Below, one piece after another: positions 1 to 7,436 of a stretch of 64,000 nucleotides of DNA. A program made the position numbers and the translations under genes. Source of the DNA: Thermoanaerobaculia bacterium (GTDB lineage: Bacteria; Acidobacteriota; Thermoanaerobaculia; Multivoradales; JAHEKO01); contig CAMYOG010000048.1 in the NCBI GenBank assembly GCA_947259925.1, forward strand, positions 1 through 64,000, given 5' to 3'. Every line of letters starts with the position of its first letter. The stretch's first letter is position 1. Under the pieces are notes generated by a model. That model did no database searches. It was not told where the DNA came from and saw nothing but the letters and a program-made list of their open reading frames with translations.

Positions 1-208
1 ACTTGATGTAGGTCCAGCCGAGCATGTAGTGGCCGCCGGCCCAGTCGGGCTTGGCGTCGACGATCGGCTTGAACTCCTTCTCGGCGGTCGCCCAGTCGCC
101 CTTCTTGAACGCCGCGACGCCCTCGTTCCAACCGGCCTCGACCTGGGACGGTGTCGCCATCAAGGCGATCAGTAGGAGGAAGCTCAACGTCCGTTTCGTG
201 TTCGTCAT
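1..208 (-). CDS. Secreted TPR-like protein, 3' end cut by window edge
   Basis: Partial gene: the first 69 codons are present and the rest lies beyond base 1. The N-terminus has a basic MTNTKR followed by a hydrophobic stretch and a likely signal peptidase site after residue 25 (VEA|GW), so the product is predicted to be exported. The mature part (an amphipathic EGVAAFKKGDW segment with the alternating small/aromatic pattern) looks like the first tetratricopeptide repeat. The ATG is preceded by AGGAGA at good spacing. It is the last gene of the exbB-exbD-exbD-tonB-DUF4388 operon, 16 bases after the DUF4388 gene. TPR proteins are often found with such operons, but its function is not known here. 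Confidence 0.75.
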   Translation of the reverse strand, partial: MTNTKRTLSFLLLIALMATPSQVEAGWNEGVAAFKKGDWATAEKEFKPIVDAKPDWAGGHYMLGWTYIK

Positions 209-224
209 GAGATGATTCCTTCTC

Positions 225-1112
225 CTAGGTGTTGTGGGGCCCATCGGCACCCCCTCGCTTGTCGGTAGCTGCAAGTGGTGTGCCGACGGTCGCTCCCGGG
301 TCGACCCACTGAGCCAGGGTATCGAGAAAGCTGCGGGCCTGGTTCGGCCCGCGGGCGAACGAGATCGCCTTCTCGGCGGTGCGGATCAGATCGATCAGCT
401 GATCGGTGCCGGGCTCGGAAACCGCGTTGGCGGTCTCTCGGTCGAGCGCCGCCTCCACCTCGGGCGGCACCTTGTGTGACGAGACGATCGATCCCGTCTC
501 TCGGCGGATCCTCTCGGCCAGGCGGCGCCGATCCGCGTCTTCCATCTCAAGCAGCTGATCGACCGGAATCGCCCGCAGATTCTCGGCCAGAGCAAGCAGC
601 CCGCTGGTGATCAGGCCGTACACGACCTTGGCGGCCTCGAACGCGCTGGTACCGACCGCGTGCGCGATGTCTTCGATCGATCGGCGCTCGTCGGTCTTGC
701 GGATCACCGACCACTCGGCGGGGCTCAACGTGATCGTGGCACCGCCCCCGTCCTCGGTGAAGACCGGCACCAGTCGCGTCGAGGGGACCCGCTTGGACAG
801 CACCTTCCATTCGTCGATACGGCGTGCCGCCTCCATCAGGAGGCTGGTGTTCGACTTGCTGATGGTCGTCGGAACGGACTCGTCGTCGGGCGTGAAGACA
901 AAGTCGCCCTCGGTCCAGATGGCGAGCTCGTAGACCGCCTCCTCGCCCTCCAGCGTCCCCAGGAGGGCATGAACGATCTGCCCGTCCGAGAGGTAGATTT
1001 TGCCGGTGTCGCGCTCGTTCTTGATCTCGAACCGACCGGTCTTGCCAGAGACCGCTACCAGCTGGAGTATGTCGGGCAGAGGCAGCTCGGCGAGCGACCC
1101 CTGAAATGCCAT
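225..1112 (-). CDS. DUF4388 domain protein
   Basis: 295 aa, cytoplasmic, no signal peptide or membrane segment. Residues 1-105 match the DUF4388 pattern (GSLAELPLPDILQLV..., then KTGRFEI and the GQIVHA turn), a domain common in myxobacteria, Acidobacteriota and Deinococcus, often beside gliding, pilus or two-component genes. Residues 125-175 resemble the winged-helix-like tail often seen after DUF4388 (LSPAEWSVIRKTDERRSIEDIA). The C-terminal 100 residues are charged and helical with no recognised domain. It starts 7 bases after tonB, so it is co-transcribed with the Ton motor genes. A regulatory or scaffold role is likely, but the biochemical function of the domain is unknown. Confidence 0.85.
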   Translation of the reverse strand: MAFQGSLAELPLPDILQLVAVSGKTGRFEIKNERDTGKIYLSDGQIVHALLGTLEGEEAVYELAIWTEGDFVFTPDDESVPTTISKSNTSLLMEAARRIDEWKVLSKRVPSTRLVPVFTEDGGGATITLSPAEWSVIRKTDERRSIEDIAHAVGTSAFEAAKVVYGLITSGLLALAENLRAIPVDQLLEMEDADRRRLAERIRRETGSIVSSHKVPPEVEAALDRETANAVSEPGTDQLIDLIRTAEKAISFARGPNQARSFLDTLAQWVDPGATVGTPLAATDKRGGADGPHNT

Positions 1113-1119
1113 CGCTTTC

Positions 1120-1830
1120 CTATTGTAGCTGGAAGTTGACCGTCAGGTTGTAGATCACCGCGACCGGCTTGCCGTTTAGTGTCGCAGGCTTGAAGGTCCA
1201 CCGTGAGACCGCGTCGACCGCTGCCTGGTCGAGTCCCATCGGCAGGCCCTTGAGCACCTTGACGTTGGTCACCTTCCCCTCCTTGTCGATGATCGCCTCG
1301 ACGATCACGACTCCCTGGATGCGCGCTTTGCGCGCGATCTCGGTGTACTGGGGCGAGGGGAAGAAGATCTTCTCCGGCGGCTTGACGTCACCTCCGACGC
1401 GGATCGGCCCGGTCGGCTCGTCGGGCGGCGGGCCCTCGGGAATGCCGAAGATCACGTCCGTGTCGGGCATCTCGATCTCGGGCTCGATCTCCTCGGGCAG
1501 ACGGATCGGCTCGGGCTCGTCGGGGGTGGGATCGGGAATCGGAACCTTCTTGGCCTTCGGCTTCGGAAGCTCTTGCTGCTGCTTCGGTGGCGGTGGCTTG
1601 AACCGGACCTGCTTGACGACGTAGACCTTCTTCTTCTTCTGCTCGCGAGCTTCGGCGATCTGCTCGGGCAGGTTGATGGCGAAGAAGATGATGTGCAGGA
1701 TGACGGCGATAACCACCGCCGTTCGAGTCATCTTGCGATCGTCTTCGTACTCCTCGGCGAAGGTGACAAAGTCACCCGCGGCCATGTCGATCTGGGTCTG
1801 TTCGGTCGTGGTCTTCGGTTTGTCAGCCAT
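1120..1830 (-). CDS. tonB: TonB family energy transducer
   Basis: 236 aa. TonB carries proton-motive energy from the ExbB-ExbD inner-membrane complex to outer-membrane receptors or other envelope machines. Visible layout: cytoplasmic N-terminus of about 34 residues, which is long for TonB; one membrane helix at about 35-53; a Pro/Lys/Glu-rich periplasmic spacer at about 65-145 (KPPPPKQQQ, then PxP and ExE repeats); and a TonB_C domain at about 155-236 with YTEIARKARIQGVVIVEAIID and the RWTFKPATLNGKPV signature. GGGAG lies 7 bases before the ATG. It follows exbD by 11 bases. No TonB-dependent receptor gene is in the window, so the partner is unknown. Confidence 0.92.
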   Translation of the reverse strand: MADKPKTTTEQTQIDMAAGDFVTFAEEYEDDRKMTRTAVVIAVILHIIFFAINLPEQIAEAREQKKKKVYVVKQVRFKPPPPKQQQELPKPKAKKVPIPDPTPDEPEPIRLPEEIEPEIEMPDTDVIFGIPEGPPPDEPTGPIRVGGDVKPPEKIFFPSPQYTEIARKARIQGVVIVEAIIDKEGKVTNVKVLKGLPMGLDQAAVDAVSRWTFKPATLNGKPVAVIYNLTVNFQLQ

Positions 1831-1841
1831 TTCCGGACTCC

Positions 1842-2279
1842 CTAGTACCAGAACATCTCGATCTCCCGCTGGGTCGGGATCGAGACGTTCTTGACTTCTA
1901 CGCCGATCTTGTCTTTGGCCTGGCGGATCTCGTCGAAGACGGCGACCATGTGCCCATACTCGGTGGTCTCCAGCGGCCGGATGATGACCGGCTTCATCGG
2001 ATTCCGCTCCAGCTTCGGCTTCAGATACTCGAGGATGTCTTCGAGGGCCATCCGCTTCTGGTCGACCATCAGCACTCCGGCCGGCTGAATTTCGATCAGC
2101 ACCGACTCCTCCTTCTCGACCAGCGGCTGCTCTTTATCCTCCTGCGGCAGGGAGAAGTCGAGCCCCCGGGTGGCGGCGAAGGTAGTGGTGACCATGAAGT
2201 AGATGATCAGCAGGAAGGCGATGTCCGCCATCGACGAGGTCGGAATCTCGGGATCCGCGGTCTCTTTCTTCAGTCTCAT
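1842..2279 (-). CDS. exbD: ExbD/TolR-type biopolymer transport protein (second copy)
   Basis: 145 aa. Single N-terminal membrane helix at about 18-36 containing the conserved proton-path aspartate (SMADIAFLLII, Asp19), followed by a periplasmic domain, as in ExbD/TolR. AGGAG precedes the ATG. It sits between another exbD (9 bases upstream) and tonB. The periplasmic part differs clearly from the first copy (acidic EDKEQPLVEKEES segment; C-terminal MFWY), so the two are not recent duplicates and may form a heteromeric stator. Two ExbD paralogues in one operon are known in Acidobacteriota, myxobacteria and Xanthomonas-type systems. Confidence 0.92.
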   Translation of the reverse strand: MRLKKETADPEIPTSSMADIAFLLIIYFMVTTTFAATRGLDFSLPQEDKEQPLVEKEESVLIEIQPAGVLMVDQKRMALEDILEYLKPKLERNPMKPVIIRPLETTEYGHMVAVFDEIRQAKDKIGVEVKNVSIPTQREIEMFWY

Positions 2280-2288
2280 GGTGGACTC

Positions 2289-2723
2289 CTAGGTGCTCTC
2301 GTCGTCGACTGTCTGCTGTTCCGACAGAAGGTAGATGACCTCTGCCTTGGCTTGCTTGAGGGCGTCGATCACCCGGTCGACGTAGCGGTAGGGCACGTTC
2401 ATGTCGGCCTTGAGCACGAAAGGCTTGCTCGGATCCGCCGCGACGACCTGGGCGGCGAAGGAGAGCACCTCTTCCGGCCCGGGGACCGGCACGCTGATCT
2501 CCTCGCCGCTCGAGACCCGGATCTGGCCGGCCTCGGTGACCGAGATGTAGGCTGCCTTCTTGGGGATCTCGAAGCGCAGATCGGTCTTGGGCAACGCTAC
2601 CTGGGTCTTGTCGACCTCGAAGGAGATGGTGACCATGAAGAAGATGATCAGAAGGAAGGCGATGTCCGCCATCGAGGCGGTGGGGATTCCCTGGTTCTGT
2701 ACCGAACGGGGCCTGATCTTCAT
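2289..2723 (-). CDS. exbD: ExbD/TolR-type biopolymer transport protein (first copy)
   Basis: 144 aa with the same plan as its neighbour: cytoplasmic tail with basic residues, membrane helix at about 19-37 holding the essential Asp20 in SMADIAFLLIIFF, then a periplasmic domain ending in an EVIYLLSEQQ segment. GGAGA is found before the ATG. It lies 33 bases after exbB and is the ExbD proximal to it in the operon. It is predicted to form the proton-conducting complex with ExbB and to drive the TonB encoded two genes downstream. Confidence 0.92.
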   Translation of the reverse strand: MKIRPRSVQNQGIPTASMADIAFLLIIFFMVTISFEVDKTQVALPKTDLRFEIPKKAAYISVTEAGQIRVSSGEEISVPVPGPEEVLSFAAQVVAADPSKPFVLKADMNVPYRYVDRVIDALKQAKAEVIYLLSEQQTVDDEST

Positions 2724-2756
2724 CTTGTCTTCTCCAGGTTATCGATCGCTCGCGCT

Positions 2757-3443
2757 CTAGGAGCCGGTCGGCTTGGCGGGCGGAGCCGCCGCCTGATCGG
2801 GGGAGATCCCGGAGCGCTCCATCTCGCCGAACGTCTCGAGCAGCATGTTCGAGGACGTCTCGATGTCACGCACGAACTTGTTGATCCGGCTCATGAAGTA
2901 GTTGTACGCCAGCTGAGTCGGGATCGCGACGAACAGACCCGCGGCCGTGGTGATCAGGGCCTCGGAGATACCCGCGGCCACCAGGCCCGGATTCGACAGG
3001 CCGGCCTCGGCGAGCGCCTCGAACGACTTGATCATTCCCGCGACCGTTCCGAAGAAGCCGAGCAGCGGGGCCACGTTCGCGATACTGGCCAGCCAGACCA
3101 GGTTCTTCTCGAGTCGGCCCATCTCGTAGAGAGCCGCGTTCTCGATCGTCTTCTCGACGTCCTCGCGAGGCTGACCGAACTTGAGCAGGCCGGCCTTGAG
3201 GATCGAGGCGACCGGGCCGCGATACTCCTCGCAGGTCTTGATGGCGGTCTGGATCGAGCGATTGACGATCAGCGCCTTGCGCGTCTTGGCCAGAAACTCG
3301 TTGACGTTGATCTTGGCCTTACGGAGCGCCAGGAACCGCTCGATGATGAAGATGACGCCCAGGACCGAGAAAATCAGCAGGGGCCACATTACCGGGCCGC
3401 CCTTTCGAAAGATCTCCATGAATGTGCCGCCGAAGTCCGCCAC
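2757..3443 (-). CDS. exbB: MotA/TolQ/ExbB proton channel family protein
   Basis: 228 aa, GTG start with a strong GAGGAGAA ribosome site 6-7 bases upstream. Three membrane helices are visible (about 17-36, 118-140 and 160-182), with the family-typical GTVAGMIKSF and the ALITTAAGLFVAIPT segment that lines the proton path. This is the first gene of the operon; on this strand a TATGAT box (bases 3558-3563) about 115 bases upstream could be its -10 element, but no clear -35 is seen. It forms the pentameric inner-membrane motor with ExbD. TolQ is an alternative name, but the neighbouring tonB and the absence of tolA/tolB/pal favour ExbB. Confidence 0.93.
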   Translation of the reverse strand: MADFGGTFMEIFRKGGPVMWPLLIFSVLGVIFIIERFLALRKAKINVNEFLAKTRKALIVNRSIQTAIKTCEEYRGPVASILKAGLLKFGQPREDVEKTIENAALYEMGRLEKNLVWLASIANVAPLLGFFGTVAGMIKSFEALAEAGLSNPGLVAAGISEALITTAAGLFVAIPTQLAYNYFMSRINKFVRDIETSSNMLLETFGEMERSGISPDQAAAPPAKPTGS

Positions 3444-3702
3444 GCTTGTTCTCCTCTTGTTTATTAGACTGCGCTTCTTGGTTCCAGTTCCCCAAGGTCG
3501 CCAGGTTCATCGCAGTCCAGGCTGCGATCCTCACCGAGCGCGAACAGATTTCTTCGCATCATAGCAAAGACCGCTCGCCCCAACACACTGCCGATGAGGC
3601 CCAGGACTGTAGCACACGGGTGCGAACGGAAACAAGAAATGGGAACCGTCCTCGGAGGCCCCGAATCGGGCCGTCGGAGCGGCCCCCGGGCGCCGACTCC
3701 GC

Positions 3703-3720
3703 GGACCCTCAGGAGGGTCC
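3703..3720 (-). terminator. Short perfect hairpin at the ruvC stop codon
   Basis: Two 8-base arms, GGACCCTC and GAGGGTCC, are separated by two bases and include the ruvC stop codon. Downstream sequence is GC-rich with no U-tract, so it would be a weak or factor-assisted terminator at best. The 265 bases between ruvC and exbB otherwise hold only the putative exbB promoter region. Confidence 0.3.
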
Positions 3721-4200
3721 GACGAGCTGCTCGAAACGGTACCGCTGGGCGCAGCAGATAGCGACCGCGAGGGCGTCGGTCGCGTCGGCGCTGGCACGCT
3801 CCTCGAGCTTCAGAATCAGCCTGACCATGGCGGCGACCTGCTTCTTGTCGGCGCGGCCGTTTCCCGAGACCGCCGATTTCACCTCGGCCGGGCTGTACTC
3901 GAGCACCTGGAGCTCGCGCGCGGCGACCGCCGCGAGCAGTGCGCCTCGAGCCTGCGCCAGCACGATGAGCGAGCGACTGTTGATGCCGTGAAAGGGCGTT
4001 TCGAGCGCCACGGCGTCGGGTCGTGCACGGTCGATGAGTGCCCCCAGATCACGGCTCAGCTGGTGCAGCCGTTCCGGCAGCGGCGTACCGGCGGAACACG
4101 AGAAGCGACCGTGCTCGACCGTCAGCAGACGGTCCCCCTGCTTTTCGATCAGGCCGTAGCCGGTGTGCCGGCTGCCGGGATCGATGCCCAGGATGATCAA
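3709..4200 (-). CDS. ruvC: Crossover junction endodeoxyribonuclease RuvC
   Basis: 163 aa, normal RuvC length. RuvC cuts Holliday junctions symmetrically during recombinational repair, with RuvA-RuvB. All four metal-binding acidic residues of the RNase-H fold are visible: Asp7 (GIDPGS), Glu67 (ALETPFHG), Asp139 and Asp142 (SADATDALA). The start is TTG, 11 bases after the yebC stop, with no good ribosome site, so translational coupling to yebC is likely. yebC-ruvC(-ruvA-ruvB) is a classic operon; ruvA and ruvB are not next to it here. Confidence 0.95.
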   Translation of the reverse strand: MIILGIDPGSRHTGYGLIEKQGDRLLTVEHGRFSCSAGTPLPERLHQLSRDLGALIDRARPDAVALETPFHGINSRSLIVLAQARGALLAAVAARELQVLEYSPAEVKSAVSGNGRADKKQVAAMVRLILKLEERASADATDALAVAICCAQRYRFEQLVGPS

Positions 4201-4211
4201 GGCGCCACGAT

Positions 4212-4961
4212 TCAGCTCGCCCGTGCGACGAGCAGGTCGTCATCGATCTCGAAGTTGGCCCAGACGTTCTGCACGTCCTCGTGCTCCTCGAGGGCTTCCA
4301 TCAGCCGCAGGATGCTGGGTGCGCTGTCGGCGCCCACCTCGACCTGATTCTTGGGTAGCCGCGCGAGCTGCTGGGTGGAGGGCGCCAGCCCGAGTCGCTC
4401 GATCGCGTCACGGACCTCGGAGAAGCGCTCCGGCGCGGTGAACAGCTCGTAACCGTCGGGCCCGATGTCGAAGTCGTCGACCTCGAGCTCGATCGCGGTC
4501 TCCATGAACTCCTCCTCCGACATGCTTTCCTGGTCGAAGGCAAAGTAGCCGCGCTGGTCGAACATCCAGGCGACGCAGCCGCTCTCGCCGAGGTTGCCGC
4601 CATTGCGTGAGAAGAGATGGCGGAGCTCGGCGACCGTTCGGTTCCGGTTGTCGGTCACCGTCTCGATCAGGATGGCGACGCCGCCGCTGCCGTACCCCTC
4701 GTAGACGACGTCCTCGTAGTTGACACCTTCGAGCTCGCCGGTGCCGCGCTTGATGGCCCGCTCGATGTTGTCGCTCGGGACGTTGCTGCCACGCGCCTCC
4801 TGCACGGCGGTGCGGAGCCGGGCGTTACCCGCCGGGTCGCCGCCGCCGAGCCGGGCGGCCACCGAGATCTCTTTGAGCAACTTGGTCCAGAGCTGCCCTC
4901 GGCGGGCGTCGGTCACCGCTTTCTTGCGCTTGATCTGTGCCCACTTGCTGTGCCCGGCCAT
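4212..4961 (-). CDS. yebC: YebC/PmpR family DNA-binding regulatory or translation factor
   Basis: 249 aa starting at the invariant MAGHSKW; the longer in-frame upstream stretch lacks family similarity and was not used. Family signatures are visible: WAQIKRKKAVTDARRG, the NVPSDNIERAIKRGTGE segment, YEGYGSGGVAILIE and TDNRNRTVAELRH. YebC-type proteins were long described as transcriptional regulators; more recent work links the family to ribosome activity at proline-rich sequences. Which role applies here cannot be told from sequence. It is the first gene of the yebC-ruvC pair. Confidence 0.93.
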   Translation of the reverse strand: MAGHSKWAQIKRKKAVTDARRGQLWTKLLKEISVAARLGGGDPAGNARLRTAVQEARGSNVPSDNIERAIKRGTGELEGVNYEDVVYEGYGSGGVAILIETVTDNRNRTVAELRHLFSRNGGNLGESGCVAWMFDQRGYFAFDQESMSEEEFMETAIELEVDDFDIGPDGYELFTAPERFSEVRDAIERLGLAPSTQQLARLPKNQVEVGADSAPSILRLMEALEEHEDVQNVWANFEIDDDLLVARAS

Positions 4962-5097
4962 TTCCAGTCGCTCCGCGTTCGTTCCGATTGGCGATTGTAT
5001 CGGACGCCGAGTTTGCGTCTGGTGTGCACTGCTTAACTGAGGTCGGCCGCCAAAGCTGGTGGGATTCCCCTGGGAAAGCGATGTACCGAGGCTGCGC

Positions 5098-6522
5098 ATG
5101 GGCTTGATCCTGGTGGTGTCCGAGGACCTGGCCGACATCGACACTATCAAGGCCGCCCTGAGCGTTCACGGCTGGTGGGTGACCGTCGCCGCCGACAGCG
5201 AGACCGCCGTCCAGGTCGCCGCCGACCAGGCACCGAAGTTGGTGGTCATCGACAGCGAGCTGCGGGGCTCGCTCGATCTGCTGAGGAACTTCGGCGCCCA
5301 CAACGGCGGGCCCGGCGTCCTGAGCCTGGTGCCGCCCGGCTTCGACGGCGCCCTGGAGCTGAAGGAAGCGGGGGGCGACGAGATCCTGACCAAGCCGGTC
5401 TCTCTCGAGAGCGTTCTCGAGGCCGTTCAGCGGTGTCTGGCGATGCCGCGCGCGGCACCCGTGGAGGCGCCGGCCGCGCCACAGCACCTGATGACCACCG
5501 AGGAGATCTTCGGGGACGTGCTGCGCGAGATCGAGGCGGACGACGAAGCGGTCGCCTCGGAGGTCGGCACCGTTGCCGCGGCGCCGGCCGAGCCCGCGGC
5601 AGCACCCGAGCCCGCGCCGACACCGCAGCCGTCTGCCGCCGCGCCCGGCGAAGAGCTGTTCGCAGCTTCCTCCGACACCGAGCCGGTCGTCTCCCTCGCG
5701 GGTCTGTTTGACGAGTCGGCGGCGGCGGCCAAAGTCGCTTCGCCCCCGGCCGCCGAGCCGGCGCCGGAAGCTCCGTCCATCGAGAGCGAATGGCACGGCG
5801 CAGAGCGCCGGAGAGCCGATCGGCCGTGGAGCTCGCCGGCGAGCGGGCTGCCGACCCCGGATGCCGAGGAGCTGTTCGAACCGGACAACGACGAGCACGC
5901 GACCGTGCCGGCGGAGCCCCCTGTCGAGCCGTCTGCTCCGGCCGCCGTCGAAGAGCAGGCGATCGATCAGTTCGCGGCTGCCGAGCCGCCGAGCGAGGAA
6001 GCGGGCGAAGAGCTCTCGTTTGAGGCCGAGGAGGAGCCGGAGCCTCGTGCGCGGCGCTCGCCGCTCTTGATCGGTTCGCTTGCCGCGGCTCTCCTGGTGG
6101 TAGCCGGGGTCGTTTTCGTCCTGAACCGGGGTTCCGAGATCGTGTCCGAGCCGGCTCCCGTGGTGGAGCCGATCGAGCAGCCGGCCGAGCCGGTCGCGGA
6201 GAGCGAGGCGGTGGTCGCCGAGCCCGCCCCCGCCCTCGAGGAGACACCCGCCGTACCGCCGGAGGTCGAGCCGGCCGCTGCCGCCGCGCCGGCCGCGAGT
6301 CCCGCGGAGCCGGAAGACATCGATCTCGAGGCGATCGTCGACCAGGAGCTGGAGCGGCGCGAGGAGGAATTGCGCAAGGTTTTCCTCGAGGAGGAGAAGC
6401 GCCTGTTGCGCGAGCTGAGCAATCTCGACCCCGGGGACGAGCCCGCCGACGAGCCCGCCGACGAGCCCGTCGACGAGGCCGCCGAAGACGACGGCGGCAA
6501 GCCCGACGGCGTCGGCCGCTAG
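5098..6522 (+). CDS. Receiver-like domain fused to an Ala/Pro/Glu-rich membrane protein
   Basis: 474 aa if started at ATG 5098, which has GAGG 6 bases upstream; an in-frame GTG at 5059 would add 13 residues. Residues 1-120 look like a CheY-type receiver: acidic pair SED near residue 9, possible phosphorylation Asp in VVIDSEL, and the Lys of LTKPVS. A low-complexity Ala/Pro/Glu linker follows (about 125-320), then a single membrane helix (about 322-343, SPLLIGSLAAALLVVAGVV), a second acidic/proline stretch, a coiled coil (about 405-440, ELERREEELRKVFLEEEKR) and a DEPA repeat tail. The far side of the helix is predicted to be periplasmic. No output domain is recognised; function unknown. Confidence 0.7.
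   Translation: MGLILVVSEDLADIDTIKAALSVHGWWVTVAADSETAVQVAADQAPKLVVIDSELRGSLDLLRNFGAHNGGPGVLSLVPPGFDGALELKEAGGDEILTKPVSLESVLEAVQRCLAMPRAAPVEAPAAPQHLMTTEEIFGDVLREIEADDEAVASEVGTVAAAPAEPAAAPEPAPTPQPSAAAPGEELFAASSDTEPVVSLAGLFDESAAAAKVASPPAAEPAPEAPSIESEWHGAERRRADRPWSSPASGLPTPDAEELFEPDNDEHATVPAEPPVEPSAPAAVEEQAIDQFAAAEPPSEEAGEELSFEAEEEPEPRARRSPLLIGSLAAALLVVAGVVFVLNRGSEIVSEPAPVVEPIEQPAEPVAESEAVVAEPAPALEETPAVPPEVEPAAAAAPAASPAEPEDIDLEAIVDQELERREEELRKVFLEEEKRLLRELSNLDPGDEPADEPADEPVDEAAEDDGGKPDGVGR
6436..6477 (+). repeat. 12-base tandem repeat coding for an acidic DEPA tail
   Basis: Three consecutive units of GACGAGCCCGCC (the third with one change), followed by a half unit, code for DEPADEPADEPVDE at the C-terminus of the receiver-like membrane protein. 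Such in-frame repeats can change length by slippage without frameshift. Confidence 0.8.
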
Positions 6523-6593
6523 AGCGGCGCCGCTCGGCCGCGTGGACCCCGCTTGCACGGGGGTGCGCGTGAGGTCTATTCTGGCAGGCCTCA

Positions 6594-7436
6594 ATGGCCT
6601 GGTTTCGCAGAACCAAGCGACCGAGAGAGGTTTCGGAGCGCCAGCGGAGCATTGTCCCAGAGGGGCTCTGGGTCAAGTGCCAGGGGTGCCGCGAGATCAT
6701 CTACTCGAAGGAGCTGGAGCGGAATGTCCAGATCTGCCCCAAGTGCGGCTACCACTTCCGGATCGACGTGCAGGCGCGTATCGATCTGCTGCTCGATAGC
6801 GGCTCACGGGTCGAGCTGTTCGAGGGCGTGCGACCGTCGGACCCACTCAAGTTCAAGGACACCAAGAGCTACAAGGCGCGCCTCAAGGACTATCAGAAGC
6901 GCACGGCAAGTCTCGACGCGGTGGTCGTGGTGGAGGGGACGGTCGAGGAGGTGGAGGTCGTGCTCGCGGTCATCGACTATCGCTTCATGGGCGGCTCGAT
7001 GGGCTCGGTCGTCGGCGAGAAAATCACTCGGGCCGCCGAGCGCGCGCTCGAGAGCGCGCGGAGCCTGGTGGTGGTCTCCGCTTCCGGCGGCGCCCGCATG
7101 CAGGAGGGAGTCCTGTCGCTGATGCAGATGGCGAAGATCTCCGCGGCCCTGGCACGCCTGAGCGAGGCGCGTCTGCCGTACATCTCGATTCTCACCGACC
7201 CGACCACCGGCGGCGTCACCGCCTCGTTCGCCATGCTCGGTGACCTCAACATCGCCGAGCCCGGCGCACTGATCGGCTTCGCCGGGCCGCGCGTGATCCA
7301 GCAGACGATTCGCGAGGAGCTGCCCGAGGGCTTCCAACGCAGCGAGTTCCTGCTCGAGCATGGCTTCCTCGATCTGGTCGTGGAGCGAACGCAGCTCAAG
7401 GCCACGGTGGCCCGCTGCTTGCGCCACCTCTCCTGA
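6594..7436 (+). CDS. accD: Acetyl-CoA carboxylase carboxyltransferase subunit beta
   Basis: 280 aa. It carries the zinc ribbon of AccD near the N-terminus (four Cys in KCQGCREIIYSKELE and QICPKCGYHF), then the crotonase-fold carboxyltransferase domain with GGSMGSVVGEKI, SASGGARMQEG and the TDPTTGGVTASFAMLGD segment. With AccA it transfers the carboxyl group from carboxybiotin to acetyl-CoA, the first step of fatty acid synthesis. accA is not in the window. The neighbour folC begins at the base after the stop; accD-folC is a widely conserved pair. Biotin carboxylase and a biotin carrier gene occur separately at 39-41 kb. Confidence 0.96.
   Translation: MAWFRRTKRPREVSERQRSIVPEGLWVKCQGCREIIYSKELERNVQICPKCGYHFRIDVQARIDLLLDSGSRVELFEGVRPSDPLKFKDTKSYKARLKDYQKRTASLDAVVVVEGTVEEVEVVLAVIDYRFMGGSMGSVVGEKITRAAERALESARSLVVVSASGGARMQEGVLSLMQMAKISAALARLSEARLPYISILTDPTTGGVTASFAMLGDLNIAEPGALIGFAGPRVIQQTIREELPEGFQRSEFLLEHGFLDLVVERTQLKATVARCLRHLS

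Noticed and set aside
1950..3467. 505-codon plus-strand frame
   Set aside because: Antisense shadow of exbD/exbD/exbB; GC-rich third positions keep the opposite frame open. No domain or membrane pattern.
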